Shown here piece after piece: positions 33,866 to 46,438 of a DNA stretch of 64,000 nt. Within the stretch, counting starts at the first letter, position 1. Each line of letters opens with the position of its first letter. Below the pieces are notes generated by a model that worked only from the letters and a program-made list of their open reading frames with translations, searched no databases and was not told the origin of the DNA. The DNA is from Oryzias latipes. Taxonomy: Eukaryota > Chordata > Actinopteri > Beloniformes > Adrianichthyidae. Made by a program: the position numbers and the translations under genes. The stretch is from NCBI RefSeq assembly GCF_002234675.1, contig NC_019865.2, positions 30,965,945 to 31,029,944 on the forward strand. The letters are read 5' to 3'.

Positions 33866-36800
33866 ATGAAGGAAGAGGCAACAGTTTCTCCACTTAAGAA
33901 CTTTGTGGCTGGGGGGGTTGGTGGAGCCTGCTTGTTGCTGGTCGGACACCCTCTAGACACCATCAAGGTCAGATGCACCCCTCACTTCTTCAATATCCAC
34001 CTGCAAACAGGAACCAGAGTTTCTTGTAACCAGTGAGGTCTGAGGTTTTTTTTTGGTCAGTTTAATCATTCAGCCTGAACGTCTTCAAAGGACTTCAGAC
34101 TGGCTTTATTTTTATGCTCCATGGTGTCAAGTTACTAAGCAGACAGACATTAGATAATTGCAAATTATAGACTTCAAATAAAAAAGAAGTTATAAAAGAC
34201 AATGTCTCAATTTTCTAGGAAAGTAAAAACATATAAACTTTTTTTTAATGTTATATGCATTTGAGCAATTTTAAAGAAAATTCACAGAATCCAGTGGAGA
34301 AAAAATGTAACCAAGAAATACTTGACATATTTCATATTAAAATGTACATTTTTATGTTTTTTCCAGTGTACAAGTACTTGAAAATAATAAACTGATACAG
34401 AAAAAACACGATGAATAATCTAGGATCAAATCATTAAAGGGTAGATTCATTTTTTTTCTTCTTACTGTTTATATTGACCTATTTTCCATCCCTTTAAATA
34501 ACCACATTTTACATCACTTGGTATTTCAAACTTCACGTATTTTGCCAGAAAGACTTTTTTTTTTATGCTAGCTGTTGATCTCAGCTAACAGCGGTTAACA
34601 AACAGCCTTTTAGGTCTTTGCAGCAGATGTGGATGGGTGTTCCTCTTATCTCACAGCAACGTCTCAACCGTCTTTCCCTCAACACTTTGCCTCTGTTCCA
34701 TATACTTCAGGTCATACTGCAGACACAGCCTAAAGCTCCCCCTTCTGCTCTTTACTCTGGAGTCTATGACTGTTTCTGCCACATTGTGGGCAGACAGGTA
34801 AAAACAAAAACCTTGATCATTCATTTAATGAAACACTTTAATGCTGAGTTGTAATCCTATTTGTTAACCTTTCCTGACACGATCCAGAGATGTTTTTACT
34901 CATTTAAACCAAATGTTTACAGTTGTACTGCATATGCATCTGTATTGTAGGGCATTGCTGGTCTTTATAGAGGTATGGGGGCCCCTCTTGCAAGTGTGGC
35001 CCCTATGATGGCTATCAGTTTCCTTAGCTTTGGTTTGGGGAAACGGCTGCAGCAGAGAGACCCTGACATAACCCTCTCGTGAGTAAACACCACCACCTGC
35101 CATGCTTGATGTACTTTTAAAGATCCACCCCAATGAAAATGGTTTTTGGGATGTTTTCAACATGTTCTTGTGGCTTTTTTATGATGGGGGATATATTTAA
35201 AGAAAATTAAGCTCAAAACTACGTTTCTAAGTGTGTATTTTCTCAAATCGATGTGAATCAGGAGCAGACGAAAATAAATGATGAAAAAGAACTAATTGGT
35301 CATGTAGAACCTTCAACACCAGGCCACAAGCACACTGCTCCGCTCCACACTGACAATGACAGAGACACAGGCAGTAAAAATTCAATTGAAAGAGGATTTT
35401 TCTGGGAAAACTTTGGAAGATCAGGAGAAGACAGTAAAAGTGTGGACATCTGCCCTCTTTGTGAGACATCATGGGCATTTGATTGAGGGACAAGGCCTGG
35501 TAGCATACTCTAGACAGGTTAGAGTGGGAAAAACTCTCAGCAGGGGTGAAGGTACCCTGATGTCCATCTAAAAGATTAGGAGAAAGTTGCTAAAGGTGCA
35601 GCCCCAACTTGATTAGTGACAGAAAATGAATGGATGGGAAAAACTTGGACAAAGCAGTATTGAAAGACTAAAAGTAGTTTTAAAGCTGCACTCGTGTAGT
35701 TTTCTGGTACAGAACCACTCCCCCATACATTTTTCTTGTTACGTTTTAATGGTATGATGTGTAAGACAGAGTTTGGTTAGAAGGTTCTCAAAGAACAGAA
35801 GTCAATGCAGTGCTCTAAAGTCCCACTCTGATCATCCTGAAAGCGTTCCCAGTGGTCTTTTCATTATTGATGATGCCGTTTTCAGACAAAATCTGAAAAC
35901 CTGTCCTTTTCTAGGACATAGTTTCTGCAGAGTGGCAGGAGTTCATCAGAAATTCACCTCTAAGTTGTGGGTGGACTGTTGGTGCAGAGCGAGCCCACCT
36001 CCACTTCCTTGCACCCATAACTGAGCTCTCAGTTGACACTCCCTCCCACTAGCGTACAGCCCCAAACACCTCCAGCCTAAAAATAACGGTACTACAAGAA
36101 TGGCAGCAATATCGTAGCTATCCAGTCGTAGATCCAGATTCCAGCTCAGACGAGGAAAACAAAGACGTTCATGGATCTATTTGTCAGCTAGTGGATGCAT
36201 CAGAATGGAGCAGAGTCGTATGAGCACATGTTAAAAACACCAAATACATCATTTCCCTCTGAGTGGATAATAATAAGTGTAGCAGTTGTGCGTTTGAATG
36301 TAGAAACTGAAGCTTGGATCTGTCATGAAACAGATTTTTTTCCATTTGGTACCTTTCAGGCACAGGCAGATATTCTTTTCAGGCTGTTTGGCAGGAACCT
36401 TCACTACAGTGGTTGTCGCACCAGGAGAACGAATCAAGTGCCTGCTTCAGGTAGTTGGTGTGAATTTCTACTGTTCTGAACACAGAGAGGGGCTCCATAG
36501 CGTCTGTACCAACTCAACTGTGGATCCTACATATAAAAAAAAACATTTGCATCAATATTTCTAACGTACCCAGAGAACAGAGAAGTTTCTTATACTATTT
36601 GCTTTTATACTCTAAGTATTCATTGTGTGGGGGGTCATGGGTGTGTGTGTGTTAATGGAGGGAGGGGGAGTGTAAAGGATGGGCTGGATTTTCTTCTTTC
36701 CATTTATTTATTTGGTCTGTTTGAGAAGTGCTTTTTTATGAATAAAGTTCATTATTATTATTATTAACACGAGCACTTGCTTCATTGTTACACAACATTT

Positions 36801-39595
36801 TAAGCTGGCTTTGGTTCAGAAAATACTTTTACTTTTACTAAGGGACAGAAAATCAATAACTTTGGCTGTTCTGGATATATTTTCAACCTGGCAGTCACCC
36901 TTGTGGAATACTGTAGAGAGGCCATCAACAACATTAGTTCCACCTAAAATGGTTAAATCTGTGTTTTAAAAAAAAAAAAAATCCCTCTGTTTAATTGGTG
37001 TTCAGACAAAACCACAACAACTTACATCAGAACCACAATCTGGTTCAAAGTGATCCAAGTATTATTAGAGTTTATCACATAAATGTTGACAAGCATTATG
37101 AATTGAAATTTTAGTTTTTAATTTTCAGGTGCAATCAAGCAGCGGAGAGTCCAAGTATGCAGGTCCACTAGACTGTGCCTTCAAGCTGTATCAGGAAGAT
37201 GGAATCCGCAGCGTCTACAAAGGAACCCTCCTCACCTTAATCAGAGGTTCATCATGCATTCATACCATCTACAGACTCACAGGAGAGTTATACAAAATCC
37301 AAACTGTTGTGCAACACTTATCTGTATTTCCAAATTTATTTTCAAAATGATTACCTCTTTTATGCGGCCAATACTTTTGCATGGTTTAAACGTATTATCT
37401 AGTAAATATTTCTCTCAACAGAAATGTTGTTGTGGTGATTTAAGCACAAAGTAAAACCCACAAGTTTTCACTAATCAAAGAGTCCTTGTCTCTGATCAGA
37501 GAAAGAATTTTACAAACTATACATATGAATTGTATTGTTTTTAATAAAAAAAAATCTTTACATTTTAAAAGCTCTGTCCCAACAAAAATCTTGTGTACCT
37601 TCTGGTAGAAAGTTCTCACTGTGTTCTTCTGTTCAGTCGTTCAGCATTGCTGCCTCAACAGCTAGCCCACATCTCAATACAACATGTGGCACATTGAACA
37701 GTTGAAGTGGAATAAGACAGTTTTCTCCAAAACATGTTTGACTTTCTGAAGACCTCCAACACTTTTGGTTCTTTTTTTAACTTATCCAGTCAATCAGCTG
37801 AGCAAACAGATCAGAGCTGAAAGCCTCTTGTGTTGGACATATTTTAATATTACAATAAGAAATTAGGAATTTTCTGACTCATGAGGGGTATATTTGTATA
37901 AACCACTATTGTACTTGAGGCTAATTTATATTTGCATACATTTCTTTTTAAACACGACAATGCTTACTTTATTCTTCATTTGTTCTACATGTGACTTCTG
38001 TTTAAATTTGTGATCAAACAAAACACCCAATAATTTGATTTCAGACCCTGTTTTAATTGAGACATCTGTAAAGTTGGACATAAGTGCTGCATTTCCTCAG
38101 GGAATAACAACCAAATATTAGTTTTGTCCATTGAGAAAAACAGTAGTTAATTTTTTCCAAACCTTTGCTCATTTGACTTTCTATACTTCTGATTGACCTT
38201 TTCCTAATTTATTTCACAGACATTATTCATGAATTAAAACATGTTAGTCTAATGATTACGATGTGTGACATAGTGCACAGGTTTGTATAGGTTTGCATAT
38301 CCTAGTTATTGAAATTAACATATTAGTGTCTATTTCTTAAAAAAAACGGTGTATTATTTGACATTTTATAAGTCACAAGTCATAGTACATCGTTTGAAAT
38401 GTTTATCACAAATAAAGCATTTCTCCACATGACTAAATCACTGCAGTGTTTCTGGGTTTATTTGTTCTAAGTCTGCACTGATTAATCAATAAATACTTTA
38501 TTATAAATAGCTCAATTTATACAAAAGAAATTGTTGTTTTTGACAAAGGTCTGCACTTATTTATGGCATGTTTATCTCTAGCTTTAAATAAAAGCATCAG
38601 CTTTGCTGAGTCACAACAGATCTATAGTCAAATGAACCCAGCTCATCCCCCACTCCAGTTAATATTATGAGCCTGAAGCCTCATAACAGGTCTTTCTCAT
38701 TCTATAGATGTCCCCTCTACTGGTCTGTACTTCTTAACATACGAATACCTCAAGTGTGCGCTCACACCTGCGGGTCAAAGGTCAGTCATGTCATTAACAT
38801 AGATGACTTTTACGGAGCCTAAAGGTCGTTGGCTCCTTGTTGGTGTAACCTGTGATCTCTTCAGTGTTTCTCATCTCAGCACTCCAAACATTTTACTGGC
38901 TGGTGGGGTTGCAGGAGTATTGAACTGGACGGTTGCTCTTCCTCCAGATGTCCTCAAGTCCAACTTCCAGACAGGTCAAAAAAGACGTCGAACATTCATT
39001 TTTCTCATTTTTTTATTTTTACTTGTTTGTTTGTTTTGTCTTGCTTTGGGGGGTGGGGGCGCCCTGGGAGGGGGGGCATTGTGCCAATCCCTCAGATATG
39101 TCAGGGGCATGAGTGGTGGTGCTGGGCCTCCTGCCCTTCAAGTGTAGCGCAGGGCCCCTCCCTTGCTAACTGTCCCTCCGCGCTGGCCCTGGCTCGGCCT
39201 CTCTCTGCGGCTGGCTGGCCGCTTCCTGGACGCCTGGTTGTTCTTGGAGGTGGAGACGCCCAACGCCCATCCACCTGCTCCTTCCCACTCCCATCCCAAC
39301 GAATCTTGCACACTTGCGCCTAGGGCTCCAGGAATTGGTTGGATGGGATATGCTGGCAGAGTTCACTGGGGGCGACTCTCTTTGGGGTGACCTCGGCACC
39401 TGCCCTCCATTCCACCTTTACTCCCATATTAGACAACTTGATTCATCTAGGGTCTTGTGGGAGTGGTCTGGTGGAGAGGGGCATCCGGGCTTGTCTCTCA
39501 ACCGTCTGACCCCAATTTTAATTTTCACTTTAGACAACGCACACTGCATGTTGGCACTACACATAAACACCCCTACACCACAAGACGGTAGACGG

Positions 39596-39673
<78 letters not shown>

Positions 39674-42600
39674 TATTTGCAAAAGATGGGCTTCCTGCTC
39701 TGCTCCATTCTGATCATCCACTGTCAGACAAATAGATCCATGAACGTCTTTGTTTTCCTCGTCTGAGCTGGAATCTGGATCTAAACTGTACGGATGGATA
39801 GATCTGATATTGATCACTATTTTTATTTCACTGCTAATGTTAGGTTGGGGATGTGAAGGGCTGTAAATTAGTGGGAGAGAGTGTGAACAGATGGGTGGGG
39901 TGTGCGGGTAATTTACAACCATTCTGAAGTTATTTTGACTTGACAAACATGAACCTTAGATGTTGGATTCCCCAGTTCATACTGGGTTCTGCGTGTTCCT
40001 TTTCCTGTGCTGCAACTCTTGAAATAGTCAATGTATTATATTGATAATTATTTATTGAACCATTTTAAACTTGGTTTTAGGAATTTATTGCTGATTTGGT
40101 TTCAAAGGTTGCATGTGGTAGATTGCTGGATGTAAGTGTGAGGAGGGGAGAGAGTGGAGGTATGTCTGATCACTATTTGGTGGAAGGAAGGTTGCGGGTG
40201 TGGGTATGCCATGGGTGAGATCGAGAAAGAGTGGGGATGCAAGAGAAGTTCTGAGAATGAGGGTTTTGAAGAACAGAGAGAAAATGTGTGAGTATCAGAA
40301 AAAATTAGGTGGCAAGTGGAATATGGTGAAGGAGCAAATGGTTGTTGGAGTGGAGGAAGAATGGTAACAGTTCAAGAGTGCAGTGGTTGGATGTGCAGAG
40401 GGAGTGTGTAGTGTGAGACGTGCTGGGGGTGGTCTAAGAAAGGGAAGTGAATGGTGGTGCGAGGATGTAAGGTTGGCTGTGGCTGAGAAGAGATGTGCGT
40501 ACGAAGTATGGCTGCAGAGAAAGGACAGGGAGTCATAGGAGTGTTATAAGGAGAAGAAAAGGGATGCTAAGAGAGCTGTGCGTGAGGCAAGAGTGGCTGC
40601 GGACGAAAGGCGGGGCAGACAGATGACTGATAATTTTCGAGAGAACAATAAAATGTTTTGGAAGGAGGTGAAAAAGGTGCGAAAGGGAGTGTCGGGGAGG
40701 GAGGAGAAAGTGAAAACAGAGGATGGAAGGATGTTGAATGAGGGAAATGCAGTAAGAAAAAGGTGGGCGGAGTATTTTGAGAGGCTGCTGAACGTGGAGG
40801 AAGATGCTGTGATTGGGATGGATGGAAGGGAAAGTAGACTGAATGTATTGGGAGAGTTGAATGAAGCGTTGATTACGGGAGAGGAAGTTGAGCAAGCTGT
40901 GGGAAAGTTGAAAGTAGGAAAGGCTGCAGGTGTGGATGGGTGTACTATGGAATGCCTGAAGTGTGGTGGAGCGATCGTGATTAAGTGGTTAGTGAGATTG
41001 TTGAATATGTGTTTTGTAAGTGGGCAGGTGCCGCTTGATTGGATGAGTGCGTGTGTGGTTCCCCTGTACAAGGGAAAGGGTGATAAGTATGAATGTGGTA
41101 GTTTTAGGGGTATTAGTCTGTTGAGTGTTGTATGCAAAGTGTATGCGAGAGTGCTGATTAATAGGGTAGTGGAGGGGACTGAGTGTATGATTGGTGAAGA
41201 GCAGTGTGGTTTCAGGAGAGGTGGAGGGTGTGTGGATCAGGTGTTTGTTGTGAGACAGGTGTGTGAAAAGTTTTTGGCTAAGGGGAGGGAGGTGTTTTGG
41301 GCATTCATGGATTTAGAGAAGGGGTATGACAGGATTGATAGAGAGGCGTTGTGAGTTGTGTTGAGTATGTATGGTATTGATGGTAGATTGTTGGAAGGTG
41401 TGAAGAGTTTCTATAGAAACAGTAGAGCGTGTGTGAGAGTGGGAAACAGCATGAGTGAGTGGTTTCCTGTGAGGGTTGCTCTGCGTCAGGGATGCGTGAT
41501 GTCTCCGCGGTTGTTTAACGTGTATATGGATGGTGTGGTAAAAGAGGTGAATGAAAGGGTGTTAGGTACGGGTGTGAGAATGGTGAATACTGACAGCAGC
41601 GAATGGAGTGTAAGTCAGTTGCTGTTTGCAGATGTTACTGCACTAGTGGCTGACTCAGAAGAGAGCTCGGCTCGTCTGGTTGAGGAGTTTGGAAGGGTGT
41701 GCGACAGAAGGAAGTTGAGAGTGAATGTGGAAAAGAGTAAGGTGATGAGGTGTACGAGGTTAAAGGGTGAATGTAGATTGAATGTGGCATTAAATGGGGA
41801 GTTGTTGGAAGAGGAAGAGTGTTTTCAGTATTTGGGGTCGTAGGTCTGTGTGGATGGTGGAATAGGGGGAGAGGTAGAGTTTAGAATGAACGAAGTACGA
41901 AAGATATGGGGGGGAATGAAGAGAGTGTTTGAATGTAGGTCACTGGGAAAGGATGCAAAAAGGAGATTGTATGTGTGGTGTGACGCGTATGGATCGTCTG
42001 AGAAATGAAGTCATCCGAGAGAGAACTGGTGTGACGCGAGAGTTGGCTTATAGAGCAGAGCAAAAGGCACTGGGATGGTTTGGCCATGTTGAAAGAATGG
42101 AAAGGGAGCGTTTGGTGAAAAAGGTATATGAATCTGATGTGAGTGGAGTGAGAATGAGAGGAAGACCGCGAATGGGATGGACAGAGGGTGTAAAAAGAGC
42201 GCTAAATGCAAGAGGGATGACTGTGGTGCAGGGGAGAGAGGCTGCTCAGGACAGGGATGGGTGGAGGGAGATTGTGTATGAATGAATGGATGGGTGTGGT
42301 AGAGGTCTGGTCTTGGGATGAAACCAGCCTGGGCTGAGGCCCTGCTGTGGAGGTGCCCACACTGGAGTGTGCAGCTGACCCTGGTGAAGTGTGGTGTGGC
42401 TTAGACCAGGCCTTAGACCAGTCACACACACACACACGCGCGAACACACGCACACACTGAAGGAGGAGGGTTTGGGGAAGAGAAGGAGGGAGTTAAAATG
42501 GTGTGCCCTGTCTAGGCTACCCCACCTTGGTGGGACATAGCCTGGGTATAGAGATAGATAGATTGCTGATCCAAAAATGTCCTCATGTGTATGATGGATT

Positions 42601-42946
42601 TTAGCAGAGAGGTAGCACACAAATGTCAGGTTTATGGCAAACTAAGAACTGAAACCCAAATAATCTGTTGTTTGAACTTGTCTTAGCTCCAGATGGTAGG
42701 TACAGTGGTGTGTGGGACATCCTAAGAACACTGCTGCATGAAGAAGGACCCAGAGGGCTCTACAAGGGATTCAGCGCCGTGCTCCTACGTGCCTTTCCAG
42801 CCAATGCGGTAATATTTGTGTTAATGTATTCTTCCGTTATTAATCATGGAAGGTACACATATCCCTCTTCTTATCTTTCCTAGGCCTGTTTTTTGGGGTT
42901 TGAGGTGGCGTTGAAGGCGCTGAATATTGTCACAACCAGCTGGTGA
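33866..42946 (+). CDS. slc25a20: mitochondrial carnitine/acylcarnitine carrier (SLC25A20-type)
   Basis: Inner-membrane antiporter that exchanges acylcarnitines for carnitine to feed mitochondrial beta-oxidation. Exons: 33866-33967, 34711-34797, 34951-35078, 36360-36450, 37129-37246, 38708-38780, 38865-38974, 42687-42808, 42884-42946; 894 nt, 297 residues (human 301). Three carrier repeats are visible: PLDTIKV at 29-35, [10 protein letters not shown] at 127-136, PPDVLKS at 226-232; matching GLYRG/VYKG/GLYKG halves follow. Cys133 and Cys152, and the Arg175-Asp176 pair in LIRDVPS, correspond to conserved carnitine-carrier residues. Odd: the basic residue closing the signature is Ile36 in repeat 1 and Asn233 in repeat 3, where human has Arg, and the first repeat has GRQG for REG. 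It may be a diverged paralogue and not the main slc25a20. Confidence 0.88.
35118..35290 (+). repeat. MITE family with CCCACTCC ends, 5' piece
   Basis: Opens AAAGATCCACCCCAATGAAAA and continues with the ACATGTTCTTGTGG and AATTAAGCTCAAAACT words shared with 28866 and 46870. Lies 40 bases past carrier exon 3. Confidence 0.55.
35816..36270 (-). repeat. MITE family with CCCACTCC ends, copy
   Basis: Opens TAAAGTCCCACTC and ends ACATGTTAAAAACACC..GAGTGG, so both termini are present in inverted orientation. The middle is close to that of 12768-13205. In carrier intron 3. Confidence 0.65.
39603..39671. repeat. (TA)n microsatellite
   Basis: About 69 bases of uninterrupted TA dinucleotides in carrier intron 7. 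Confidence 0.97.
39676..39930 (+). repeat. MITE family with CCCACTCC ends, internal piece
   Basis: Matches the middle of the family (CTGCTCCATTCTGATCATCC, GAGCTGGAATCTGGATCTA, CTAATGTTAGGTTGGG). No termini. It abuts the TA repeat, which may have replaced the lost end. Confidence 0.6.
40100..42570 (+). mobile_element. APE-type LINE, ORF2 decayed
   Basis: In carrier intron 7. Near 40165 a [10 protein letters not shown] reading is the C-terminal endonuclease motif. From 40578 the frame carries reverse-transcriptase blocks: [37 protein letters not shown], then [29 protein letters not shown] (FADV for FADD), KVMRC and YLGS. A later frame (41929-42285) has the C-terminal [22 protein letters not shown] motif. 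Lesions: in-frame TGA at 41352, TAG at 41841, and a frameshift before 41929. The tail ends in GATAGATAGAT. Clade uncertain. Confidence 0.8.
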
Positions 42947-43191
42947 AACAAATGGTTTTCTTCTCATCAAAACCTACTTCAAAGCACCCTGCAAACAGGA
43001 AAAAATCGAACCAGCTCAGATTGAAATAGGTCCATTTTTTAAATGCATGTCAAATGAGTTCAAACGGTTTTTCATCCGTTTAAAAAAAAAAAAAGTAATT
43101 TGGCAACTGCATCAGTGACCGTGTTCGTGCAGAGCAGTATTTCATTCATACATTTTTTGCTTCAAAACTAAACTAAATTCTCATCAAAAAC

Positions 43192-43197
43192 AATAAA
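43192..43197 (+). terminator. polyadenylation signal, slc25a20
   Basis: AATAAA about 245 bases after the carrier stop codon, with no nearer match noticed. Confidence 0.5.
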
Positions 43198-43454
43198 AAC
43201 ATGCTCTCTTTGGCTTTCAGCAGAAGCTGAGATACTGCATCTGAGTATAGCGGTTTATACTGACGTTTAGACTGAGGTTGTTGACTAACCCTATTATGAC
43301 AACTATTAAAGGAACAGATGGAACCAAATTAGTCATTGGTGATGCAGCACAAAATAATAAATGCAGACTAACACAAACAGTTACGAAAATCCTCATCCTT
43401 TAGAAGATCCTCTCCTATTATACCTCCAGCAGACAAAACCTCAGCAGAAATCCC

Positions 43455-43740
43455 GGCTGTGTTCTTTCTGTGGGGAGTATGCATGTTCTCCTCATGCATG
43501 TCTGTGTTTTCTCCAGGTTCTCCAGTTTCCTCCCAGTCCAAAACCACACACCTCACAGGTTCATTGGTGTCTTTTAATTATCCCTTCCTAATGTATGTGA
43601 GAGTGTGTTTGTGCATCTCTGTGTAGCCCTGCAATGGGCCTTTATGGACCGGGGGAACCCCGCCTTCACCCAACAGCAGCTGGGGTGGGCTCCAAACAGC
43701 CCCACAACCCAAACAGGGATCAAGAAATGGATGGATGGAA
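43455..43740 (+). repeat. SINE body, head missing
   Basis: Contains CTTTCTGTGGGGAGTATGCAT, the GTTTTCTCCAGG..CTCCAGTTTCCTCCCA block and the ATGGATGGA tail in the same order as the SINE at 44867-45242. The tRNA-like head is lost. Confidence 0.7.
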
Positions 43741-44193
43741 AATGAATAAAACATAAAGAGTAGGTTGTTTCAAACAATAATTTGAGTGATACTAAACTAA
43801 AACAAAAGAAAAAGAGAAGTTATATGTGAAAAAGAGCAACCTTTGGATAGGCTTAACTTGCAGCTGTGTGTAAAATGTTGAAGAAAATCCATCATCCATT
43901 CTTCAAACCCACATAATTCCATTCAGGGTCACGAGGACTGAAGGCTAACCCAGCTACTGTTGAGGAGAATAAATACAAGAAAAATGTGATCAACATAAAG
44001 GTACAGGACTAAGTTGCTAATGTCAATAAATATACATCTGTGATATAAGCTGATAAAATATTGTGTCATGCTTTCATAATTACTTCTATTGCTATTATTT
44101 GTGGTGACCTGTTCTGCTTGTCTTGGGTTAATTTTTAGTCTTTTCTTTTGATTCTGTTCAGTATCAGTTTGTTCTGCCTCACGACTGGTTTGG

Positions 44194-44237
44194 CTGGTCC
44201 TGGTCCTGGTTCTGGTCCTGGTCCTGGTCCTGGTCCA
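44194..44237. repeat. CTGGTC hexanucleotide repeat
   Basis: About seven tandem CTGGTC units with one substitution, in the intergenic region. Confidence 0.85.
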
Positions 44238-44279
44238 GGCACAATTCAAAACAAATAATTCCATTTTCAGTTTCGTTTT

Positions 44280-44322
44280 AAATGTTTAGTTTATAAAGTA
44301 AACATTTATAAACTAAACATTT
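44280..44322. repeat. perfect inverted repeat, 18-bp arms
   Basis: Arms at 44280-44297 and 44305-44322 are exact complements with a 7-base spacer. It sits at the left edge of the Tc1-like element and may be a terminal remnant of it. Confidence 0.8.
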
Positions 44323-45660
44323 AGGGCTAGAAAGGTGATTGAAGTGACTTTGAACGTGGCATGGTTGTTGGTGCCACACGGGCTGGTCTGAGGATCTCAG
44401 AAACTGGTCTACTGGGATTTTCACCCAAAACAATCTCTAGAGTTTACAGAGAATGGTCCGAAACAGAGTGAATATTTAGAGAGCAACAGTTCTGTGGGTG
44501 GAAATGTCTTGTGGATGTCAGAGGTCAGAGGAGAATGGCCAGACTGGTTCAAGCTGATGGAAAGACAACAGGAACTGAAAGAACCACTGTTTACAACCAA
44601 GGTCTGTAGAAGAGCATCTCTGAACGCACAACACGTCCAACCTTGAGGCAGATGGGCTACAGCAGCAGAAGACCACAGGTCACCAAATGGGTAGTTGAAT
44701 TGAGGCTAAAATTCATGAATCTCCATTTCTGCTCTCACATTCGGACACTAGGGTGAATTTGACGTCAACAACATGAAAGCATGGATCTCTCCTGCCTTGT
44801 ATCAACAGTTCAGGTGGTGGTGGTGTCATGGTGTGGGAGATATTTTCTTGGCACACTTTGGGCCCCAGGGCTGCACGCTGGCACAGTGGTTAGCGGTCTT
44901 GCCTCACAGCAAAAAGGCCCCAGTTCAAGTCCTGCCTGGGGGACCTGAACCAGAACATCAATGGGTGACCTTTCTGTGTTCTCCCCGTGCATCCGTGGGT
45001 TTTCTCTGGGGACTCCGGCTTCCTCCCACTGTCCAAAAACATGCTTCATAGGTTAATTGGTCAACCTAAATTGTCCCTAGGTGTGAATGAGAGTGCATGG
45101 GTGTGTGATTGTGGACACTCTACCCTGCCACAGACTGGTGAACCGTTCAGTGTGTCCCCTGCCTTCACCCACAAGTGGCCGGGATAGGCTCCAGCAGCCC
45201 CGTGACCCCGAAAGGGAAAAACAGATTCGAAGATGAATGAACTTGGGCCCCTTAGTACCAACTGAGCATGGTTCCAACGCCACAGCCTTCCTGAATATTG
45301 TTGCTGACCACGTCCATCCCTTTCTGACCACAGTGTACCATTTTCTGATGGCTACTTCCAGCAGGAGAAGGCGCCATGTCATAAAGCTGAAATCATCTCA
45401 GACTGGTTTCTTAAATGATCTCCACAGTCACCAGATCTCAATCCAACAGAGAACCTTTGGGATGTGGTGGAACAGGAGATCAGCATCATGGATGTTTAGC
45501 AGACAAATCTGCAGCTACTGTGTGATGCTGTCATATCAATGTGGACCAAACTCTCTGAGGAATGTTTCCAGTACCTTGTTGAATCTGTGCCACAAAGGGT
45601 TAAGGCAGTTCTGAAAGCAAAAGGAATCCAACCTGGTTCTAAAGCAAGGTGGATCTGATA
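44323..45660 (+). mobile_element. Tc1/mariner-like transposon, decayed, split by a SINE
   Basis: The sequence follows a Tc1-like transposase gene in order: a GGCATGGTTGTTGGTGCC DNA-binding part, GGTCAGAGGAGAATGGCCAGA, CAACAACATGAAAGCATGGAT, then after the SINE TATTGTTGCTGACCACGTCC, CACAGTCACCAGATCTCAA (the SPDLNP motif) and the C-terminal GGCAGTTCTGAA. Reading frames are broken by many small changes. Confidence 0.8.
44867..45242 (+). repeat. full-length tRNA-derived SINE with target duplication
   Basis: 376 bp inserted in the Tc1-like element. The head has a tRNA A box (TGGCACAGTGG) and B box (AGTTCAAGTCC). The body runs through GTGTTCTCCCCGTG, GGTTTTCTCTGGGG and CTTCCTCCCACTGTCC to CCCCGAAAGGGAAAAACAGA and a GAAGATGAATGA tail. 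TTGGGCCCC is duplicated at 44858-44866 and 45243-45251. Confidence 0.9.
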
Positions 45661-45689
45661 AAGTGACCAGTGAGTGTTTCTGCAAGTTG

Positions 45690-45912
45690 GATGCATCAGA
45701 ATGGAGCAGAGCATTGTACTTAACTACAATGTCTATCATAGTACTTTCCTTTTTATTTACCCCTGATTCACATTGATTTGTATAAAATGCTTAGAAATGC
45801 AGTGTTAATCTTAATTTTCTTTAAACATGTCCTCCATCATCAGAAAATACTACAAGAACATGTCAAAAACACACAAAAAAAAAGAATTTTCATTGGAGTG
45901 GGTCTTTGAGGG
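45690..45912 (+). repeat. MITE family with CCCACTCC ends, piece
   Basis: Contains GATGCATCAGAATGGAGCAGAG and ends TTTTCATTGGAGTGGGTCTTT, the inverted form of the 28866 terminus. Confidence 0.55.
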
Positions 45913-46329
45913 CTTCACGCGTCAACGCTTAAAGAGTTTTAAAATGCATCTTAAACCAGAAGGAGTATTTTTATTCCAAAGTCACAGAGATTTTCTTCCA
46001 CAATTACTAGACTTCATTTACAATTAATGAGTATCTCACCAGTCACAAACCTCACTGCATTACACATGTCACTGCCATGTGTGTTTGTAAACCTTCTCTC
46101 AGAAACTAGATGTGACCCATGCACGTGTGAGCTCTGAGCCCTTAACTTAATGCTTTTGAGGACTTTCTCTGACCACATCTCTACAAAAAGGGGAGCAGGT
46201 TGATTCCTGTCCAAAGAAACGATCCCAATCAGGAACCCCACCCTGACACTTTACCCGAGCAGTTACCCCTCCTCACCACTAGGTGGAGTAACGCTTGGAG
46301 TAACGCTTCACGGCCGCTAACCGTACTCA

Positions 46330-46438
46330 TTACGAAGAAGACAGACGAGGTGGAGACAGGAAGTAGAACTTCAAAACTGAAAAGAGGATTAGTGGTTTTG
46401 TCAGAAAACGAACAGATCATCAACTGCAAGATTTCAGG
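46330..46438 (+). promoter_or_regulatory. possible adrm1 5' noncoding exon and promoter
   Basis: The first recognisable adrm1 coding exon begins with 5' UTR after an acceptor ending at 49246, so a noncoding exon must lie upstream. Here an ACAGGAAGTAG ETS-type site precedes a stretch ending TTTCAG|GTATTT, a plausible donor. No TATA box. A guess from position and splice signal only. Confidence 0.25.

Noticed and set aside
39314-39766. 150-codon frame with a Tyr-Ile repeat
   Set aside because: Produced by the TA microsatellite; intronic and without domain.
40544-41137. Long minus-strand frames opposite the LINE (120 and 197 codons)
   Set aside because: Shadows of the strongly coding plus strand; low-complexity Ser/Leu/Pro composition with no domain.
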